Source: Coriaria nepalensis
Taxonomy: Eukaryota; Streptophyta; Magnoliopsida; Cucurbitales; Coriariaceae
Direction: 5' to 3'
Length of the DNA: 64,000 bases
NCBI GenBank assembly: GCA_027186245.1
Contig: CP114492.1
Span: 2,983,501 to 3,047,500 of the forward strand
Translations under genes and position numbers: made by a program
Shown: one piece after another, positions 12,040-25,029 of the stretch
Layout: every line of letters starts with the position of its first letter
Position numbering within the stretch: the first letter of the stretch is position 1
The notes under the pieces: generated by a model
Told to the model about the DNA's origin: nothing
Databases searched by the model: none
Seen by the model: the letters and a program-made list of their open reading frames with translations, nothing else

Positions 12040-13262
12040 AAAGACTTTCTTTCCAAGTTTGTTGCTCATACTCATATTAGATGGAAGCTTGGTGATGAAA
12101 AAGATATTAATATTTGGAATGGCTGGTGGACTCTGTCTAATGATCTTAGAAACTTGATAATTTACATAAAAATTTGAAAGATTGATTTATGGTCTAATGG
12201 TAATTGGGATACTAACTTATTAAATTCTTTTTGTTCTATAGGTCAAATGCAGGAAATCATGCGGCTTAAAATTTTTACTCAACGAGATTCCACTATGGAA
12301 CCCAGATTCTGAGGGCAACTTCTCGGTGGCTTCCGTCTAGAATGTTGTTAAGGATAAGAAGCATATTCTTTCCCATTTTAATGCTTCATGGTCCAAACAT
12401 ATCCTGAGTAAAGTCTTGATTTTCCTTGGAAGCTTGTTAAAGGGAGTTTCTCTTGACAACAACATTCAGAAAAAGGGTCATTTTTCTTATCTCTTGCTGT
12501 GTTTTATGTAACTAGACTGAAGAAATGAGCATCATTTATTCATTGATTGGAGTTTTTCACATACTATTTGGTAGTGGGAACTAACATTATTGGAAATAAT
12601 TTTAAACATTCATTTACCTTGTACCAACTTGTCTCTTTTGGTTTTCCTCGAGTTTCAAAATTAAAAATTTCCCATATTCTTAAAATTATTTTGCTTCTTA
12701 TTCTTTGGATTTGGATGATTTGAAAAGGCAGATGTACTAAAATATATGATAATAAGTTTTTAGCTTCTCAATTCTTGATGAATAAATTCAATTTTCTTTA
12801 GGTTTTTTTAGATTATAACATTACTTTGCAAGAAAAATTAGTTCTTCAGATTTTGAAAATTCCAACTTATTCTCCTACTCCTATTAGTAAGAAACTTATA
12901 TGGTTTCCTCCTCCTCTTTACATGATTAAAGTCAATATAGATGGGATTTGTAAAGACAGCTCAAGAATTTCACGGGGTGACATCGCAGAAATTTTACTCG
13001 AGCCTATATCTGCAATTTCTTGGGTAACCATGACTACCATGCAAGCTGGAGCCCTTACTTTTCTCTGGTGCTATGAGATTTGTCAGAAAAAAATTCTTCA
13101 GGAAGCGGCGATTGAAACTGATTCTTTTTTTTTGGTACACTTGATGTTGGACGCTTATAAAGTTCTTTCTATTCTTCATCAAGAAATCAACAAGATTAGA
13201 GACTTCATTAATGCAAACGATTACAACATGCCCTATGTTTATAGAGAAGCGGGTGTCCCGAG
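12040..13262 (+). mobile_element. LINE remnant: RT C-terminal zinc region plus RNase H domain
   Basis: Sense-strand relic of a plant L1-type LINE. Near 12080-12130 it reads RWKLGDEKDINIWNGWW, the conserved segment after the reverse transcriptase. Near 12310-12480 follow degraded zf-RVT residues. The open stretch 12826-13266 resembles the plant LINE RNase H domain: a Trp-Phe-Pro-Pro run then KVNIDGICKDSS (first catalytic Asp region), an acidic EAAIETDSFF strand, and NMPYVYREAG, where the family normally has 'HVYREAN..ADALA'. The domain stops abruptly there. The missing end (NDVADALAN) is found on the same strand at about 16233, suggesting that the element was split by the DNA between. In-frame stops upstream show that it is dead. 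Confidence 0.65.
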
Positions 13263-14630
13263 CTAGGACAACGAAGAGAGGAAGAAACTCCCTAACTATG
13301 ATTCGACTAGATATACAAAGCATAAATTTGCAAACAAGGACCATTAGAGACAATGTGCTCTCGGCCGATCACTCCAGAACTACCCATACGGCTTTGCTTG
13401 AATGGCCAATAAGAAAGCCCCTTGGGCGGATAAGGAAAATTGTCAGTCTACGTTAAAAGACCGGCTCTCAGCTTGGTACCCTCAATTAATAATCTAGTAA
13501 TAATAGCCACATCAAAGGTAGTGATCGTCGTCAACCCATGAAAGAAGGTAAATCAATTATAGGAGGAAGATTAAAAGTTCATGGTCGAGAGAAAAACAAA
13601 TCAGGATCATAAGCTATGGTAAATCTACTCAACTCTAGAAATTTGGCTAGCCCATCCAATTACTACCTATGGAGGTAAGTTGGCTTGAGCTAGTCAATCT
13701 ACTCTAGCCAATGAGTATGAGTAGGACTTAGCCAACTTCTGAAAGAGGGACTCATCTTAATGGTCAAGTCTATTGTCTTTACCTCAAAAGGAAACTGGTC
13801 GTGAAAAAGAAAAAACCCAGCCATGGATACTATTGTTATCATTACTAATGCAAAGGCCAAGAGTCATCTTTTCGCCGATTGCTGCCAAATCACCAAAATT
13901 GCAGTCGTTGGCGGATTCCTAGTTGAAAGGGTAGCTATAATGGAAACCATAAAAAATATGCTGCTTTGAGCTCTTCTCTCAAAATAGGCCACTTTCCAAA
14001 AGGTGGCCACTTCAAAGAGACTTCTTTGGGGAGGAGAAGAGGAGGAAAACAAATTTGAGAAGAGAATAATGAGGTTTGAAGAAGGGAGATGCCCCTTTTA
14101 TAGGAAAATTCAAATAGGGAATAAGGAAATGAAAGGATAGGATTGGTTGATCCATGATCCAACAATTGGCCTTACGGCGACAATCGCCCAAGAGGAGCCG
14201 TATGGCTGAAACAACCTAGCGGCCATCTTGCCGCCCAGCGGAAAATCCATCTCATGTACTATTTTTTAAGATTTTTCCTAAATTTGCTGAAAATCCATTT
14301 GTTTAGAGGTTAAAAGGTTACATTTGGAATGATTTAATGCAAATCTTTTTAGATTTGGGCGGTATTCAACCTATTTTAATATAATTTTAAGATTATTTTC
14401 AAATTCTAATTCAAATTTAAATCCTAAGTTATTACAATAAATAGAATCTTCCGGCATATCATGGCCGAACTATAGATCAAAAGTGCAAAATAAATTACTG
14501 CATGTACATATAGCGTTCATAAAACTCTCATCCTATATTCTAAACTTGAAAATTGAGAGTAATCCTATTATCCATACTGAGGAAGAGTATATTATACTCC
14601 GTTTGCTTGATATGTAAGTTTTTCTCAAAC
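13263..14630. other. Inserted DNA between two LINE halves, unclassified
   Basis: No coding sequence recognised. The segment begins near 'tgtcccgagctaggacaac', which could be an LTR start. The stretch 13860-14230 is less AT-rich and carries a minus-strand TATA-like word (cctataaaagg, about 14093-14103). It may be a gypsy-type LTR in reverse orientation, but no partner LTR or target duplication was found. Confidence 0.35.
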
Positions 14631-14639
14631 TTATGACCC

Positions 14640-15895
14640 ACCTTCTCATTCGGCCCACTCTCCACCTCCTTTGGCCCATTCCCAAAATTCAGATCTTATT
14701 CCTAGCATTTTAGGTTCTCTACCAATCTCTCCCATCCCTCCACTCTCCTCTGATCCCGACTCCCTCTCCTCCACTTCTGTTGCCTCAGAACCCGCCGTGC
14801 CTACCTCACCCCTTCTGCCCTCACCTCTCTCACCAAACTCTCCCTCCACCTCTCCACCGGTGAAGTTTCGCGATTATGTTTGCTCTCAGGTTAAATGTTG
14901 TGTTTCCGGCCAGTCATCTTCCTTGCTTCCAAGTCCGCGTAAAGGTACACGATATCCTCTGTTCAACTATGTTTCTTATCATCGATTTATGCCTGCAAAT
15001 CTATATTTAGTTGCTAAGATTACTTTTGCCATGGAACCTCATTCTTACTCGGAAGCTGCCGGAAACCCTGATTGGTAACATGCAATGCAGTCAGAACTGT
15101 AGACTCTTCAAGAAATTGTATATGGACTCTTACTTTGCTTCCGGCCAGTAAGAAACCCATAGGTTGTCGCTTGGTTTACAAAGTCAAGCATCGCTCTGAT
15201 GGTTCTATCGAGCGATACAAAGCTCATTTAGTGGCTCAGGGATTCACACAATTGGAAGGTATCAATTATGAGGATACTTTTTCTCCGGCTGCTAAAATCA
15301 TATCTGTTTGCTGCTTGCTTTCCTTAGCCACGACACGTGGTTGGTCTCTTCATCAGTTGGACGCCAATAGTTTGTAGACATATGGAAGCTGCTTTACAGG
15401 TTGTACGTTATCTAAAGAATGCATTTTTCTTCGAAGAGTGATTTTCGATTTCAAGCTTATTTTGATTCAGATTGGGCAGGTTTTCCAATAACTCGAAGAT
15501 CTACTACATGTTATTGTGCTTTCCTTGGTCCTTCATTAATTTGATCGCGATCGAAGCGATAGAAAACAATCTTGCTCTCTTCGGCAGAAGCAGAGTATCG
15601 TGCAATGACAGGGGCTTGTTGTGCGTTGACATATCTTCAATATCTTCTCAAGGATTTGGGCATAATTCATCAAGAATCTGCTTTGTTGTTTTGCGATAAT
15701 AAAGCGGCACTACACATTGCAACAAATTCTATTTTTCATGAGCGAACTAGACATATCAAGATGAACTGTCATTATATTCGTGATAAGATTCAAGACGGAT
15801 CGGTTACTACACAATTTGTGAGTTCTGCACATCAATTGGTAGGCGTTTTTAACTAAAGCTTTAAGAAAGGAAATTTTCGTCCCTATGATTCGTAA
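14640..15895 (+). mobile_element. Ty1/copia polyprotein fragment (RT start and RNase H), internally deleted
   Basis: Degenerate copia pol. 14671-15078 reads as the Pro/Ser-rich linker after integrase and then the GTRYPLFNYVSYHRF block that begins the copia reverse transcriptase region. 15072-15377 (another frame) continues with IGCRLVYKVKHRSDGSIERY and an AKIISV block. It then jumps at about 15376 straight to the RT/RNase H connection (AALQVVRYLKN) and RNase H (AEYRAMTGACCAL, FCDNKAALHIA, RTRHIKMNCHYIRDKI). The central RT, including the YVDD box, is missing. Several frameshifts and stops show that it is inactive. Confidence 0.85.
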
Positions 15896-15936
15896 GTTGG
15901 GAGTACAAAATGTCCACTCTCCAACTTGCGGGGGAG

Positions 15937-16130
15937 TGTAAGGAAATAGGAACGTTAGTTGTATATTTACCATATAGTCTGTCAAATATTCCCTTTCTTA
16001 ATTGTAGCTTTTCCTATTCTATAAATAAGGCTTGCTTCCCTTATATATGGTTGATTAAGCATCAATAGGGAGGATCCTATTTTGCTCTATTTTCTCTCAG
16101 CTTGTGGTGGTTTGATAAGAGATTGGTCGA
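15937..16130 (+). repeat. Probable 3' LTR of the copia fragment
   Basis: It follows a purine-rich tract ('gcgggggag') directly after the RNase H region and starts with TGTAAGGAAATAGG. A TATA-like 'ctataaataagg' lies about 80 bp in. The 3' end is not fixed, since no second LTR copy is available for comparison. The 5' LTR was not found. Confidence 0.6.
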
Positions 16131-16199
16131 TTTTATCCCTCTTCAACTTAAATGTGACTCAAAATCCTTAGTTCAAGCCCATCAATAACGATTGTCCAG

Positions 16200-16400
16200 A
16201 TTGACACTTAAGGTCTCAATATGATAGTACATTATACAATGATGTGGCGGATGCACTGGCTAATGTCCACCATCATTCTCTTTGTACCTATTTTAATGAG
16301 GTTTCCCTTCTTTCTTCTATGAAATCTTATTCATAGATGATAGATCGAAAACAAAATTTCTCAATGGAGGGTGTAATTTTCATCCATTAATAATATATTT
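16200..16400 (+). mobile_element. LINE 3' end: tail of RNase H domain
   Basis: Reads NDVADALANVHHHSLCTYF at about 16233-16290, the residues that follow 'YREGN' in plant LINE RNase H, then stops and an A-rich tract (16405-16436) that may be the element's poly-A tail. It complements the half ending near 13262 on the same strand. Confidence 0.55.
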
Positions 16401-16649
16401 CCTTTAAAAATAAAAATAAAAAAGAAAAAAAAAAGTTTTCTATACCTCGAAGCTAGTGATACTATAATTAATATGAGACAAATAAAAATTTCATTTATAA
16501 TCTAAAAGAATATCTCAATTACTATCATTACATTAATCATATTAATATTATTGAACAAATTTTCTAAAATCATATCAATAACAGAAACTCGATTCAAACA
16601 ATGAAATGAACAAAAGAGTGCCCACATTTACTGACCTAATAATAGGATT

Positions 16650-17100
16650 TAAAGCAGAACTTGTTCTAGAATATAATGAATTCAAAAGAGAGAGAGAGAG
16701 AGAACTTGTTCTAGAAAAGCAGACGAATTTTGCTATAGTAATGAATTCAAATGAGAACTCTCAACAAAAAGAGGCAAAGTCAAACTTGTCATCTGATATA
16801 TTTGGGCCGGCTCGCAAAAGCTCTAACAAGTCTCAAAGCTACCACTGTCCGGACCCACCTGTTCAATTATGGAGGAGGTTGGGCCCACTTCTATTGGGAC
16901 CCAATAATGCAGGAAGAAAGTCCTCTCGTGTGTGAAAAATGCACGTACACGCCAAACCCAAAAAAAGAAAGGAGCATTGGTCGTCTATGGCCTGCGATCC
17001 CCCCCCGTTTGACTCATACTCAAAGTACTAGTCACATTTTTTTAGTCAAAATTCAATCTCACAATTATTATTATTATTATTATTATTATTTTAACTATTT
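16650..17100. other. Low-complexity stretch with GA and ATT microsatellites, no gene
   Basis: The words 'aacttgttctagaa' and 'aatgaattcaaa' are each duplicated around a (GA)n run at 16686-16702. A (TTA)n run lies at 17066-17091. Open frames here resemble nothing and have no plausible gene context. Confidence 0.5.
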
Positions 17101-20100
17101 ATTTATTCAACTAAAATATTAAAAAGCTTAGCTTTATTTTTACTACAATTTAAGTATTGCTTTCAATCATATTTTGTTGAATAAAATGAGTTGTGGAGAT
17201 GGCAGGTTCCCATTAAATACACACACCAACTATCCTCGTGTGATATTAACTTTGCTTTAATTAGATTTGAAAATGTTTAATTTATAGTTTAAAATTTTAG
17301 TGAATAAATTTTTAATTTTTAGTAAAGACTTTACCCTTTTTTTTTTTTTTAATACTCGGCTCGGCTCTAAGCTTGAAAAGGGAGTTTTAAGACTCGGCTC
17401 CGAGCCCAAGTCCAATTCGAATATAAAAAAAAGGCTCGAACCCAATACTAATCGACCCGGATCTATTAAAACGATGACATTAATAGAGTTATTTTACCAA
17501 AAATTATTTTACCATTAAAAGAGTTAACCGAAAACTAATCTAAATCTTTATTTCTTTTTTAGAGAGATAATGGTCCGAATATTGAAAATCCGTATTTTGC
17601 ACTAATCTCATCCATTTCAAATGTAATATAAAATATTTGATCATTAACTCTTCCTCGTGATAGTGTTAACAAGAACGAGTCTATGACATTTAACATTATT
17701 CTTTGAATGTTGACGTGTATTTTTAATAAATTATTATGAAAGATTAGATATACATCAAATTCACTTAAAATAATGTAATGATCACAATTCCCAACAATAG
17801 TACTAACTCTTATAACATAGAAAAATATACACAAGTTTGTCGTATATCATGTAAGTATAAACATGATTTGATTCGAAGGAATCCAATTCTAAGATATCAA
17901 TTATTATTCTGATAGGATACATGATCTGTTTATGCTAATAAATTAATTACTTATAATAGTTATTCCCAATGGGGGAAGACTTGTATATGAACTAACCCAC
18001 TTCCCTTCTTTCAAGTTGGTGACCTAAAATTTGATACAGTATCAATTTTAATCAATGACATGACGTAATAACTTAGGTCATAATTTATAGGTTCATGTTT
18101 TTTTTTTCTTTTCTTTATATATATATATATATATATATAAGATCATATTATCTTATATGATATGATTGATTGATATTTTGTCTTGAAAAAATTTTTATCC
18201 TTAGAAAAGATTTTAAATATTTAAGAAGATATTGACTTATACATTAACCTGAAATACACTCTTTGTATTATTTCCATCCATAAGACTTGATTATCACAAT
18301 CAATTATACTAGATGCTTCTATACACTCTTCCACTTTTTCCGGAATTCAGCCATAAGGTCCTTACATATTCATGAAGCTATGAGTTTCGATCTATTTCTT
18401 TTCCTCTTTGATTGCAAAAGTCCAAGGCAAACCTTAAATTATTGAGGAAAAAGGCCATAACTATAATAACAGCATGAAATAATGTATCTGATGATTTTTT
18501 TCAAATCAATAAATTCAAAACTTTTTAAGTTATTGAATTTTGTAGAAAAAGGAAAATCTTAAAGTTCTTGTAATATATTTCAATCTCAATTTTTTCTTTC
18601 CATAATTAAGGTAGTGTTTGTTTAACACTACTAGAAAACGCTTTTATATTCTCGGAATTATTAAAATAATAGACAAGGTCGTTTGTTTATGTTTTTGGTA
18701 TTATAATTTTGCAAAAAAACTCTTCTACAATAACGTTTAAAAATATATTAAAAATTAATCCAAACAGCTAAAACTTTCAAAAATTACTCATAAGTTTCTA
18801 AAACATTACACCAACTGTTATCAAGCTAAATTTTGAATATTTTTATTAAAAAATTATAACGTAGCATACGAACCAACCACATATTATCAAAGTGGCTTAA
18901 TCTCTTATTTATTTGTACATTTTAGTCCTTATAACCTATTTTCTTTTTATCTTCACACCCTCAAATTTATTGGGTTGCAATCTCTTAGTTTCATTGGTCC
19001 CATCAAAGAAATAGTTAATTACTAATACCTTATTACCTTCTTCCTTCTTCTTTCTTCTTCATCCCTCTAATATGGGGTATAGCTTTAAACAAGTCTCAAT
19101 GGGTTTCGATGTTAATCCTTCAAGAACTATGATACTATATAATGAAAGAATGAGGTAAAATTGAATTGAGAGATAGAGGATATGCTACAAGAATTTAATT
19201 AAGCTTACCAAGTATTAATATTTTCGCTGCAAGCTTCAAATATAGGAAGTGTAAGTTAAAAAATCTACACGTAAAATTAATAATAATAAAAAAAAAGTAA
19301 TATAAGATATGTATTTTAGTAAAACTTATTATCAATAAATCGTAAAACTCGAAATTTTAGGATTAATAGTAATTCCACACAAACAAAGGAACGGAACTGC
19401 ACGGTGAGTTAAAAAGACAACAACACATTCATCTACTCAGCCTAATCTTTTCTTTTGAAGAGTGATATTATTTACTCTTAACAAACTCAACCTATCTATG
19501 ATTAGAGATATTTGCATCTTGCCCTATCAAAGTTTTTGTTGCTTTCTCTATCAATAAAGTAAAGTAGTCTATTTTATTTATCTTCTATCTCTTTTATTTA
19601 CTTCTAGTTTTTCTATCTAACTTGCTTGCCACCAGAACTTCTATAATTTGGTCAGATATCCTTATTGGTACTACTCCCATGACCCATTGTCGAAGATAAA
19701 CCTTATTCGTCATGTATTTACTTGATCAGATCGCAGATTTAAACGTGCTAATCGTTAGTCATCAATCAGTTCTAATTAACGAGAACTTAATCGGATCGCA
19801 GATTTTAAAGTGCTAATCATTCATAATTATTGAGAATATTCTATGTCTGATAAGAAATTTGTAAAAAATAAATATATAAGAAAAAAAAGTTATTCTTAAT
19901 ATTAGAATTAATATCTTAATTATTTTTAAATTATTTTCGGGATATTTATTTAATTTATATTTGTATTGCAAAGTTATCATTCCACCCGCATATTAATTTT
20001 ATATTTTATCACCCCACCACGCATGAACGTTATTTATAGGGACTGCAAAAACAAGCATCATCTCTTCCGAAAAGTAAAATATTTGATTTCTAAGTTCATT

Positions 20101-20700
20101 TTATGATAAAATTGAGTTTCTGACCCACCGTGCGGGAGAAGTTGGTGTCTCCCTTTAAAGTCGACCCCTAGCTTTATCAAGTAATCAATATCATGCCTAC
20201 TTATGTGTTCTTATCAATTATCATTCGTTCTCTTAGTACAAAGTTAACTGACCATACCTTCTTCAAATGATGACTCTACCTAAACTTTAAACTCTTATTT
20301 TGCAAAAGTTAGTCTTAGATCTAATCATGATTGATAAATGGGCATACGAGGAATGAGCTCAAAAACTATGTCTTAAGAGGAATGAGCTCAAAATATATGT
20401 AAACACTATATTAGCCCAATCAATTTTAAGATTTGAGACAAATGTAAATTATTATTTGATAATATATTTCAGTTTTTAGAATTCAAAAATAAAAAATAAC
20501 TAATTATTTGAAAATAACTTCTAACAAAAATATATTTTGAAATGTAATTACGTATTTTTTTTTTTTAAATGTGGCCAAACGTGATCTCAAACAATTATTT
20601 CTTCTTCGTTCTCTTAGAATTATTTTTAGCCATGACATATCTAGAAACTCACTTTTAAGTGATTTTGATGGTAATAAAATTTAAGTTACGTCTATATATA
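17101..20700. other. Long AT-rich intergenic region, nothing recognised
   Basis: No coding, RNA or clear transposon signature. It contains a (TA)n run at about 18116-18139 and a loose duplication near 19725-19830 ('atcgcagattt..a.a.gtgctaatc'). Confidence 0.5.
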
Positions 20701-20708
20701 TAGAATGT

Positions 20709-20752
20709 AAAGAGGAAATATGGTTGAACAAATTTAATTGTATTAATTGTTA
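20709..20752. repeat. Left arm of a ~44-bp inverted repeat bracketing a copia element
   Basis: The sequence beginning 'aaagaggaaatatggttgaa' is the reverse complement, with about three mismatches, of 23786-23829. The similarity stops sharply at the outer edges of both arms. Confidence 0.8.
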
Positions 20753-21149
20753 AGTATATGTAAACCTCCTAAATTCCGAATAATTTATAATTAATAAGTA
20801 AATAAATTCTAGCTAATTAATATATATACACATATATAAATAATTAATATATATATATACATGATATAGCCACCGCCTCACTAGCCGGTGACTAAGTCTT
20901 ACTAAGTAGTAAGTAAATAAAAAGAAGAAGAAGAAAATAATAATAATTAAATAAATAGTAAAATGAATTAAGTAAGAGATGTCATTGTAGGTGGATTATC
21001 AAGTCCACCTTCTGCTCTGGATAAGCTGGTCGATATAAGAATGTCATGTTCAAAACTAAGGTTAATAACCATTTTAAATTGGTTTTGGTAAAATGGACTT
21101 TCACTATAGATCGTCTTCTTAAAAAAAAAAGGTTAGCTTCTGAAATTGA

Positions 21150-23640
21150 GATTCTTGACATATTCCAAAAATTTAAGTAGGTGGTTGAAAATCAATTTGA
21201 TTGTAGGATTAAATTTTTTTATAGCGATAATAGGGAGGAGTTTCAAAAACTCAAGCCTTATCTTTTCTCTAATGACATTAACGTACACTACTGCTCCTTA
21301 CACCCTATAGTAAAATGGGACGGCCGAGCGACGTCAATGACATATCGTCAACTCGGGCCTCACACTCCTTCATGAAGCCCACCTCTCATTTACATTTTGG
21401 GTTTATGCATTTGAGGTTGCTGTCTACTTTATTAATCGCTTACCAACACATTTACTTCGTTCGTGAAGCCCATTTGTGGCTCTCTTTGGTAGGCGGTCAA
21501 TTATTTATCATTACGAATCCTTGGGTGTCTTTGCTTCCCATGATTGAAGCCTTATAATCATTATAAGTTGGAACGATCATCTTACCCATGCCTTTTTCTT
21601 GGTTATTCCACTTCGCAAAGCGCCTACAAGTGTCTCGATCTTGGATCATTTCGACTATTTCTCTCTCGGCACGTTAAATTTATAGAATCTACTTTTCCAT
21701 TCCACGGCTCAGCACATGCGGCCCAAACTTTAGTTGACACCTCTCGCTTTCCACACTATTGTGACCCATTCTTCAGTATACCGCAGCCTCCGTCATTCTG
21801 TACTCCAATTCGTTCCATGGGTCCTTCTGTAACACCATATTTTCCACCCAATCGATTGGCTATATCCTCTGGCCCATCATCAACTCCTCATCCGTCCAGT
21901 CCACTTTAGGTTTCCCTTTCCTTGTCAGACCCACATTCTTTGGATGTCTCCTTTCCTACTTCGTTCAATCAAGAAACAATACAACATGTCCCTAATACAT
22001 TCTCTTCTCCAAATATGTTATTATCATCTCATGCAACACCTACTATTCCTATCTATCATGCTTGTCTACACTCTATGAAAACTCGCTCCATGCGTGGGAT
22101 TTTTTACCCCAAGCAAATTTAATGTCATCTCCAAACATTCGTTGGTCATTCATACTGAGCTTACGTGCGCCTTTCACGCTTTGAAGGATCCTTAATGGCA
22201 TCATGCCATGGCCAATGAATTCATTGCTTTACTTCGCCACGACACTTGGACAATTGGTCTCGCTCACAAGGTTTATAGGATGCAAATGGGTTTTCCGTAT
22301 TAAGCGTAAGCCTGATGGTTCTATCGATCTGTATAAGATTCAGCTTGTGGCTAAAGGTTTTCACTAACGATCCGATCTCGATTACTCCGAGACATTCAGC
22401 TAGGTCGTGAAACTTGTTAGCATTCAGACTATTCTTTCTCTTGCCATCATGAAAGGCTGTTCCTTATGTCAGTTGGACATAATAATGCATTCTTACATTG
22501 TGACTTGACTGAGGATGTAATTATGGCTCAACCACCTAGGTTTGTATATCCTTCTAAACCTACGCATGTGTGTCATATCTGCCGATCATTATATGGCCTA
22601 AGCAGGTGCCACGAGCTTGGTATCATGCCTTATGTGCTGCTCTGATCCCACTCGGGTTCACCCAATCCAAGACCGATGCATTGTTGTTTATTCTTTAGCG
22701 TATGGACTCTGTCACCTATTTTCTTGTGTACGTTGATGACCTACTTCTTACTTGGAGTGAATCAAAGCTTCTCTCTCAGTTAGTCGATCACCTCAGGGCT
22801 ATGTTCTCCCTCAAAGACCTTGGCATAGAGGTCATTACTTATATTGAAGGTGTCTTACTTAGTCATCGAAAGTATATTGTTGATATTCTTTGTAAGCACG
22901 ACATGGCTAAAGCTCTCACAACCCCGATGTCATCTAAGCAGTCTCTCTTACTCTATCATCCGGTACCCCCTACTTGATGCTATACCTTACTGGCAACTTG
23001 TTGGTGCCCTTCAATATCTCACGCTCACTCAACCATACATTGCCTTTCTCGGTCAACTGCTTAGCTCAATTCATGCAAAGACCTCTTAGTGACCATTGGA
23101 TCGCAGTAAAAAAACTCCTTCGGTATCTTAAAAGCACTATCTCTCATGGGTTGCTCATTCGCCGATCACCATCTCTATCCATTACGGCATATTTAGATGA
23201 CGATTGGGCGGGAAACCTTGATGATTACACATGAACTTCTACATTTGTTGTCTTTATGGGCCCCGATCCTATTGCTTGGAGCACAAGAGAACAATGAGTC
23301 GTCGCTCGCTCGCTCTTCTATCGAAGCGGAATATCATGCCCTTGCATGTGCAATAGCCGAATTATAATGAATTCAGAACCTCTTTACAGAACTCTGCATC
23401 CCCATGACCAAACCTCCTTCTCTCTTTTGTGACAATATTGGGGCGACACAACTCTCTCTTAATCCGGTCATGCATTTCCGCATGAAATATATCGTCATTG
23501 AGGTCCACTTTGTTCGTGATCTTGTCACTAAAGGCCATCTTCTCGTGTCTTATATCAGCACCATCGATCAATTAGCAGATCTGCTCATAAAACCACTTCA
23601 TCGCTCCCGCTTTCAACTTCTTTGAAACAAACTTGCTGTC
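21150..23640 (+). mobile_element. Ty1/copia element remnant: integrase, RT, RNase H
   Basis: Domains appear in copia order but in shifting frames. Integrase core: ENQFDCRIKFFYSDNREEF at 21181, a mutated 'SDNGGEF' motif. Integrase C-terminal part near 21440-21700: FLGYSTSQSAYKCLD. RT pieces at 22260-22980, including the catalytic VYVDDLLLTWSE and FSLKDLG. RNase H at 23101-23625: LRYLKSTISHGLL, LFCDNIGATQLSLN, QLADLLIKPLHRSRF. Multiple stops and frameshifts show that it is dead. The gag and protease portion is absent. Confidence 0.85.
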
Positions 23641-23785
23641 ACCGATGGATTACCGATTTTTCAGGGACGTAACAAAATCACAACCATCAAAATTCTCTCT
23701 CTCTTGATGCATTGCTGGAATCAATGAAACTACTTATAATTTGATTTTGTATTACTATATTTTTTGTAATATATATATATATATA

Positions 23786-23829
23786 TAACAATCAATACAA
23801 TTAAATCTGTTCAAACATATTTCCTCTTT
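23786..23829. repeat. Right arm of the inverted repeat; probable copia LTR tail
   Basis: Reverse complement of 20709-20752. It lies about 150 bp after the end of the RNase H region, in sequence with the AT-rich look of a copia LTR (a (TA)n run at 23770-23787 immediately before). The left arm is then best read as a second, inverted LTR piece. Confidence 0.7.
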
Positions 23830-24998
23830 AGAATGTACTAAAAAAAGATTCACCTCTATAGTTCATGAATAAGGACTAGCTAGCTAGCTTATAAGCCACA
23901 CTTACATAGTTCATAACTAAATAAATCTAACAATAGATTCTTAACAAGAAAATTTTGAATTTCATTAGTCAGCTGTTGTATTGTGTCCATTAATGATAAG
24001 ATCGTGATAAAATTAGTAAATAAAATATCAATTCAAGGGATAAAAATTAAGAGTTTTTAGGACTAAATTAGTAATTAAGATTTGGTTAAAATCTTAATTA
24101 ATGAATCCATAAACGTCAAATTCAAGAATCTGTCCGAAAGTCGAGATTCAAAGTTTTATACGTAAGATTCATTTTAAAAATCTGAAGTTTAATAATAATA
24201 CAGGACATTTCTTGAAGAAACCAAACCTAACGCAACCCTATAGAAACAAAGGTTTAAGATTTCCGGTAGCCGCAGGACATAATACTATCTGCAATATTAA
24301 GTTAAGATAATAATATTAAATCAAACAACACTAAATACAATTTTTTTGTTACATATATTATACTCTGACAAGCTTGTAATTTTATTTTTACATATACAAT
24401 ATGATCATTTAAATTATAATTTAAATAAATAACTTGTAATTTTAATTAAAAATTAACCCACATCATTTCGATCAAATGGATAGTGGCAAGTGGGTCCGAG
24501 AATAGGTTCATTTATTAAGGGGCCTCCCCCAATAAAATCAACGTGATCATTTATAATAATAATAAATAAATAAATAAAAAACACTAACAATTTGGACGAC
24601 CAAAAAAAAAAAAAAAAAAGTGATCAGGACAAGGAGATGCATCTTTGCAAAAAATTGTACTTAGAATGTCGACACATAAATTTGACGCTTTCTTGTCTTC
24701 TTCTGGTAAATTTTTTTTTTTTTTTTCAGTCCATTTATTCGTTGGTGAATTTGTTTGATCATCTCCAGAAGCTTCAATATCTTGATTTATATAATCATGG
24801 GATGTTTTTATAAAAATGGGCATGTCAAATTATATGAGGACTGAATTGTAATGAAATATAATATATTGAACCGTATTGTAATTTTCAGGTAAGTTTAATA
24901 CACAGCTTTTAAAGGATGGAAGTTTTCTATAGTACATATGGATTACAATGTTTAGAAGCATGCTTAACTTACAACAATGATTCGAACATAATACATAG

Positions 24999-25029
<31 letters not shown>

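Noticed and set aside
13864..14165. Two overlapping minus-strand frames (62 and 76 codons)
   Set aside because: No domain seen; the region looks like a reverse-oriented LTR rather than coding DNA.
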